From Pseudomonadota bacterium (lineage in GTDB: Bacteria; Pseudomonadota; Gammaproteobacteria; Burkholderiales; Burkholderiaceae_C): a stretch of DNA of 8,065 nt. Both the position numbers and the translations under genes were made by a program. The notes under the pieces are model-generated. The model searched no databases and was not told the origin of the DNA. It worked only from the letters and a program-made list of their open reading frames with translations. Where the stretch lies: positions 1-8,065 of the forward strand of contig JAEZLX010000160.1 in the NCBI GenBank assembly GCA_023415035.1. Direction: 5' to 3'. Of the stretch, positions 5,474 through 8,065 are shown in pieces (within the stretch, counting starts at the first letter, position 1; each line of letters begins with the position of its first letter).

Positions 5474-5503
5474 GTTGCAAGAATTACCACCTAAGCGTGC
5501 AAC
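5474..5503. repeat. Inverted repeat GTTGCA-N18-TGCAAC upstream of the kinase-like gene
   Basis: Two perfect six-base half-sites face each other with an 18-base spacer, 54-84 bases upstream of the 5419 start and about 145 bases upstream of hemB. The arms are about 24 bases apart centre to centre, slightly more than two helical turns, so dimer binding on one face is conceivable, but a repeat this short can arise by chance. The rest of the 229-base region between the two divergent genes has an AT-rich stretch at about 5568-5588 that may hold promoter elements for either gene. Confidence 0.25.
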
Positions 5504-5636
5504 AAGAGCCGGGAACGCAACCCTCTTTCCTACATGGAGCGAGTTCAACACATCCGCCAGAGTTTTTCAATATTTTGTTACTTTCAGTCTGCCGAGCGGC
5601 GTCCGGCCCGGCCGCCCATACCCGTGGACGATTTGC

Positions 5637-5642
5637 CACAAT
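5637..5642 (+). promoter_or_regulatory. Possible -10 element for hemB
   Basis: CACAAT ends six bases before the hemB ATG. It matches the -10 consensus at 4 of 6 positions, but no good -35 is seen at the expected distance. If used, hemB would be transcribed almost leaderless, which would fit the weak Shine-Dalgarno (only TAGG nearby). Confidence 0.22.
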
Positions 5643-5648
5643 AGGCCC

Positions 5649-6650
5649 ATGCATACTCCCCCGCCCTTTCCCCACTCGCGTCCGCGACGCCTGCGCCGCG
5701 ACGCCTTCAGCCGCGACCTGGTGCGCGAGCACCGGCTGCACCCATCCGACCTGATCTACCCGGTGTTCGTCCACGAGGGCGAGAACCGGCGCGAGTCCGT
5801 CGCCTCCATGCCCGGCGTGGAGCGACTGAGCCTGGACCTGCTGCTGCCGGTGGCCGAAGACTGCGTGAAGCTGGGCATCCCGGTGATGGCGCTGTTCCCC
5901 TCGATCGACCAGTCCCTCAAAACGCCGGACGGCATCGAGGCGGCCAACCCGGACGGGCTGATTCCCCGTGTGGTGCGGGCACTCAAGCAGCGCTTTCCCG
6001 AACTGGGCGTGATGACCGACGTGGCGCTGGACCCCTACACCAGCCACGGCCAGGACGGCGTGCTGGACGAGCGCAACTACATCCTGAACGAGGAGACGGT
6101 GGCGATCCTGGTGCGCCAGGCCCTCACCCATGCCGAGGCCGGCGTGGACATCGTTGCGCCCAGCGACATGATGGACGGGCGCATCGGCGCCGTGCGCCAG
6201 GCCCTGGAACACAACGGCCGCATTCTCACCCGCATCATGGCCTACAGCGCCAAGTACGCAAGCGCCTTCTACGGCCCCTTCCGGGATGCCGTGGGATCGG
6301 CCTCGAACCTGGGCAAGGCCGACAAGAAGGTCTACCAGATGGACCCGGGCAACAGCAACGAGGCGCTGCGCGAGGTGGCGCTGGACATTGCCGAGGGCGC
6401 CGACATGGTGATGGTCAAGCCGGGACTGCCCTACCTGGACATCGTGCGCCGGGTCAAGGACGAGTTTGGCATGCCCACGTTCTCGTACCAGGTCAGTGGC
6501 GAGTACGCCATGATCAAGGCCGCCGCGCAAAACGGCTGGCTGGACCACGATGCCGTGATGATGGAGTCGCTGCTGGCGTTCAAGCGCGCCGGCGCGGACG
6601 GCATCCTCACCTACTTCGCGCGCGACGCGGCCCGCCTGCTGCGCGCCTGA
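5649..6650 (+). CDS. hemB: 5-aminolevulinate dehydratase (porphobilinogen synthase)
   Basis: HemB joins two molecules of 5-aminolevulinate to make porphobilinogen, the first common pyrrole of heme and other tetrapyrroles; it works as a cytoplasmic homo-octamer. The 333-residue product shows both Schiff-base lysines: Lys202 in AYSAKYASAFYGPFRDA and Lys257 in MVMVKPGLPYLD. The metal region reads DVALDPYTSHGQDG at 124-137, so the three zinc-ligand cysteines of E. coli-type enzymes are replaced by Ala126, Asp128 and Asp136, as in the magnesium-dependent Pseudomonas aeruginosa enzyme. FSYQVSGEYAM at 278-288 is also typical. The ATG at 5649 gives the family length; the same frame is open back to 5193 but that part overlaps the divergent gene. 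It is a single-gene unit, divergent from the kinase-like gene and convergent with the hydrolase gene, with a weak ribosome-binding site. Confidence 0.98.
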   Translation: MHTPPPFPHSRPRRLRRDAFSRDLVREHRLHPSDLIYPVFVHEGENRRESVASMPGVERLSLDLLLPVAEDCVKLGIPVMALFPSIDQSLKTPDGIEAANPDGLIPRVVRALKQRFPELGVMTDVALDPYTSHGQDGVLDERNYILNEETVAILVRQALTHAEAGVDIVAPSDMMDGRIGAVRQALEHNGRILTRIMAYSAKYASAFYGPFRDAVGSASNLGKADKKVYQMDPGNSNEALREVALDIAEGADMVMVKPGLPYLDIVRRVKDEFGMPTFSYQVSGEYAMIKAAAQNGWLDHDAVMMESLLAFKRAGADGILTYFARDAARLLRA

Positions 6651-6671
6651 GGGCATCGGCCGCCCCGCAAC

Positions 6672-6696
6672 TCACGCGCCCGCGGCGGGCGCGTGA
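6672..6696. terminator. GC-rich hairpin between convergent hemB and hydrolase genes
   Basis: TCACGCGCCCG (6672-6682) and CGGGCGCGTGA (6686-6696) are perfect inverted repeats; folding leaves 10 pairs with a five-base loop. It sits 21 bases after hemB and 9 bases after the convergent hydrolase gene, so it could serve both strands. Neither side has a U-run, so it may block or stabilise ends rather than act as a classical intrinsic terminator. Confidence 0.5.
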
Positions 6697-6705
6697 AGGC
6701 GGTGC

Positions 6706-7389
6706 TCAGCCCACGTGACGGGCCAGGAACGCCAGCGTGCGCTCGCGCGCCAGTCTGGCGGCGGCGGCGTCGTAGGCACCGCGCTGGTCGCAGTTGAAGC
6801 CGTGGTTGGCCGGGTAGACCTGCACCTCCACACCCGGCTGCGCGCGTTTGAAGGCCTCGACGCTGTCCATCGGGATCCAGTGGTCCTGCTCGCCGAAGTG
6901 GGCCAGCACCGGCACCTTCGGCTGGCGGCCGGCTTCGGCCTCGCTGGTCATGCCGCCACCGTAGTAGGGCACGGCGGCGGACAGGCCATCGAGCAGGCAG
7001 GCCGAACGCCAGGTCAGCAGACCGCCCCAGCAGTAGCCCAGGATGCCGACCTTGCCGGCCTGGGCGGCGTGCGCGATGGCGGCCTGAATGTTGGCCAGCA
7101 CACCGGGTGCCGGCAGGGCCTCGACCGCGGCCTTGAGCTCCATGCCCGCCTTCATGTCTGCCTCGCCATAGCCCAGTTCGACGCCGGCCTTGACGCGGTG
7201 GAAGGTCGAGGGCGCGACCACCAAGTAGCCGTCGGCCGCATAGCCGTCGGCCACGTCGCGGATGTGGCTGTTGACGCCGAAGATTTCCTGCAGCACCACC
7301 AGGCCACCCTTGGGCATGCCGGCCGGTTGCGCGATGTAGGCGGGAAAGCGGAATCCGTCCGCGGATGCGAGCTCGATGAACTGGCCCAT
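6706..7389 (-). CDS. Dienelactone hydrolase family protein
   Basis: A 227-residue cytoplasmic alpha/beta hydrolase of the dienelactone hydrolase (carboxymethylenebutenolidase) family, which uses a Cys-Asp-His triad. Visible landmarks: VVLQEIFGVN at 31-40 (Glu35, which activates the nucleophile in the studied enzyme), the nucleophile elbow GYCWGG at 118-123 (Cys120), HFGEQDHWIP at 164-173 (Asp169) and ANHGFNC at 194-200 (His196). Length and motif positions are close to the classical enzyme (Cys123, Asp171, His202). The ATG at 7389 is firmly supported by AGGAG seven bases upstream; the frame extends to 7830, but that part lies across the divergent gene. True dienelactone activity in chloroaromatic breakdown cannot be claimed: no catechol or maleylacetate genes are nearby, and many family members have other or unknown substrates. 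Confidence 0.94.
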   Translation of the reverse strand: MGQFIELASADGFRFPAYIAQPAGMPKGGLVVLQEIFGVNSHIRDVADGYAADGYLVVAPSTFHRVKAGVELGYGEADMKAGMELKAAVEALPAPGVLANIQAAIAHAAQAGKVGILGYCWGGLLTWRSACLLDGLSAAVPYYGGGMTSEAEAGRQPKVPVLAHFGEQDHWIPMDSVEAFKRAQPGVEVQVYPANHGFNCDQRGAYDAAAARLARERTLAFLARHVG

Positions 7390-7435
7390 GTCGTCTCCTG
7401 AAAAGGGAAAAAGAAAAGCAAGAAAAGTCCGTCCG

Positions 7436-7448
7436 GTGCGTGACGCAC
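7436..7448. promoter_or_regulatory. Perfect 13-bp palindrome in a divergent intergenic region
   Basis: GTGCGT-G-ACGCAC is a perfect odd dyad, 46 bases upstream of the hydrolase ATG and 77 bases upstream of the MaoC-type ATG. It lies just before TGTAAT at 7466-7471, a possible -10 for the MaoC-type gene. Its position between two divergent genes suits an operator controlling one or both. No regulator gene is visible in the window, so this is a candidate only. Confidence 0.35.
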
Positions 7449-7525
7449 ACGCGGGCCGCACTTCGTGTAATGTGCCCGGTAGCCGCGGATTTTCCCGCAC
7501 AAGCCAACCGATCAGCCGCACAACC

Positions 7526-8035
7526 ATGACAGCCACGACGCCCGAGCATAGCCCGCATGTCCGTATCTGGTGGGAAGACCTCGAAGTGGGCCAGACGCGC
7601 GACCTCGGCAGCGTCTCGCCCACCCGGGAAGAGATCATCACCTTCGCGCAGCAGTTCGATCCGCAGCCCTTCCATCTGAGCGACGAGGCCGGCCGGGCCT
7701 CGGTGTTCGGGGCCCTGAGCGCCAGCGGCTGGCACACCTGCGCCATGGCCATGCGGCTGATGGTGACCAACTTCCTGCACGAGTCCTCCAGCCTCGGCTC
7801 GCCTGGTCTGGAAAGCCTCAAGTGGACCAAGCCGGTCTATCCCGGCGACGTGCTGACCCTGACATCGACCATCGTCGAAAAGCGCCCGATGAGCAAGCGC
7901 CCTGACGTCGGCCTGGTGCGCACGCTGTGGGAGATGTACAACCAGCACGGGGACAAGGTGCTGCACATGGACGGCTACGGCATGTTCCGCCGCCGCGAGC
8001 CGGGCGCGCCCCCCGCCGGGGGCGCAGGCGGGTGA
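7526..8035 (+). CDS. MaoC-like (hotdog fold) dehydratase/hydratase
   Basis: A 169-residue single-hotdog protein of the MaoC dehydratase family, which includes R-specific enoyl-CoA hydratases. It opens with WWEDLEVGQTRDLGSVSPTR (near 15-34), typical of the family, and carries the hydratase motif FDPQPFHLSDEAG at 44-56, where Asp45 and His50 are the expected catalytic pair. LSASGWHTCAMAMRLM at 64-79 and KPVYPGDVLTL at 102-112 are further family segments. The acyl-CoA substrate is unknown; a role in fatty-acid or branched acyl-CoA metabolism is by homology. The ATG at 7526 is chosen for family length, though its ribosome-binding site is weak; the frame is open upstream to 7376 over the divergent gene. 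The end, PGAPPAGGAGG, is low-complexity and coincides with a GC-rich inverted repeat at 8006-8025. It is divergent from the hydrolase gene. Confidence 0.92.
   Translation: MTATTPEHSPHVRIWWEDLEVGQTRDLGSVSPTREEIITFAQQFDPQPFHLSDEAGRASVFGALSASGWHTCAMAMRLMVTNFLHESSSLGSPGLESLKWTKPVYPGDVLTLTSTIVEKRPMSKRPDVGLVRTLWEMYNQHGDKVLHMDGYGMFRRREPGAPPAGGAGG
8006..8025 (+). repeat. GC-only inverted repeat within the end of the MaoC-type gene
   Basis: GCGCCCCC and GGGGGCGC are perfect inverted repeats with a four-base loop, ending ten bases before the stop codon. It lies inside the codons of the low-complexity tail. It could help end the transcript, but the window stops 30 bases later and no T-run is visible. 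Those last 30 bases hold nothing else I can identify. Confidence 0.35.
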
Positions 8036-8065
8036 CGGACGGCGCCGGCGCGGTCAGACGGGCGT

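Noticed and set aside
2762..5494. A 2.7-kb open frame of 910 codons on the plus strand
   Set aside because: It runs antisense through the hydrolase, ferredoxin, hemJ-like and kinase-like genes and across the terminator region 4122-4291. Its translation is low-complexity (rich in His, Arg, Ala, Gln) with no recognisable domain, as expected for the reverse frame of GC-rich genes.
5420..5551. N-terminal extension of the kinase-like protein to a GTG at 5551
   Set aside because: The added 44 residues lie in the divergent promoter region, show no domain and no Shine-Dalgarno at the GTG. The ATG at 5419 gives a more natural start, although it too lacks a clear ribosome-binding site.
5193..5648. Extension of hemB upstream to 5193
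   Set aside because: It overlaps the divergent kinase-like gene, and HemB family proteins begin close to the ATG at 5649.
7390..7830. Extension of the dienelactone hydrolase family protein to 7830
   Set aside because: The extension is antisense to the MaoC-type gene and ignores the strong AGGAG site placed correctly for the ATG at 7389.
6706..8035. A chloroaromatic degradation cluster suggested by the dienelactone hydrolase family gene
   Set aside because: No catechol dioxygenase, muconate cycloisomerase or maleylacetate reductase is present. The divergent MaoC-type gene is not part of that pathway, so only family-level naming is justified.
1..8065. tRNA, rRNA, CRISPR array, insertion sequence, integrase or toxin-antitoxin pair
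   Set aside because: I looked for regularly spaced repeats, terminal inverted repeats, transposase motifs and conserved tRNA arms on both strands and saw none. Gene content is conserved housekeeping, with no sign of recent transfer.

Overview
This is a GC-rich chromosomal housekeeping segment, most likely from a betaproteobacterium of the order Burkholderiales. That placement is inferred from the close match of S12, S7 and EF-G to proteobacterial forms, the magnesium-type HemB, the short HemJ (CopD-like) protein and the COG3411-type ferredoxin. No phylogeny could be run. I see no mobile elements, CRISPR array, tRNA or rRNA.

Layout. Positions 1-1242 (minus strand) hold the start of the str operon: rpsL (S12), rpsG (S7) and the first 43 codons of fusA (EF-G). 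The spacers carry strong stem-loops. Upstream of rpsL is a compact minus-strand gene string, transcribed in the order hemJ-like membrane protein (3626-4054), thioredoxin-like [2Fe-2S] ferredoxin (3233-3577), small alpha/beta hydrolase (2596-3219) and a PBP5-type D-Ala-D-Ala carboxypeptidase (1368-2546, TTG start). A hairpin lies just after the carboxypeptidase, and the best rpsL promoter candidate overlaps it.

Positions 4055-4300 are a non-coding spacer. It holds two hairpins, one with a clear U-tract on the minus strand, that end the transcript of the next gene (4301-5419, minus strand). That gene encodes a 372-residue protein built like a histidine kinase core plus a receiver domain, but most catalytic motifs are missing from both parts. 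Divergent from it is hemB (5649-6650, plus strand), encoding 5-aminolevulinate dehydratase. hemB converges on a dienelactone hydrolase family gene (6706-7389, minus strand), which is divergent from a MaoC-type hydratase gene (7526-8035, plus strand) across a 136-bp intergenic region containing a 13-bp palindrome.

How the genes fit together. The right half has two heme-synthesis genes (hemB early, hemJ late) on either side of a degenerate signalling protein. The left half is translation machinery next to cell-wall maturation. Most of the window is conventional. The parts worth a second look are the degenerate kinase/receiver protein, the tandem structures in the str operon spacers, and the hairpin-rich spacer at 4120-4295. 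I did not find convincing evidence for a wholly new multi-gene system.
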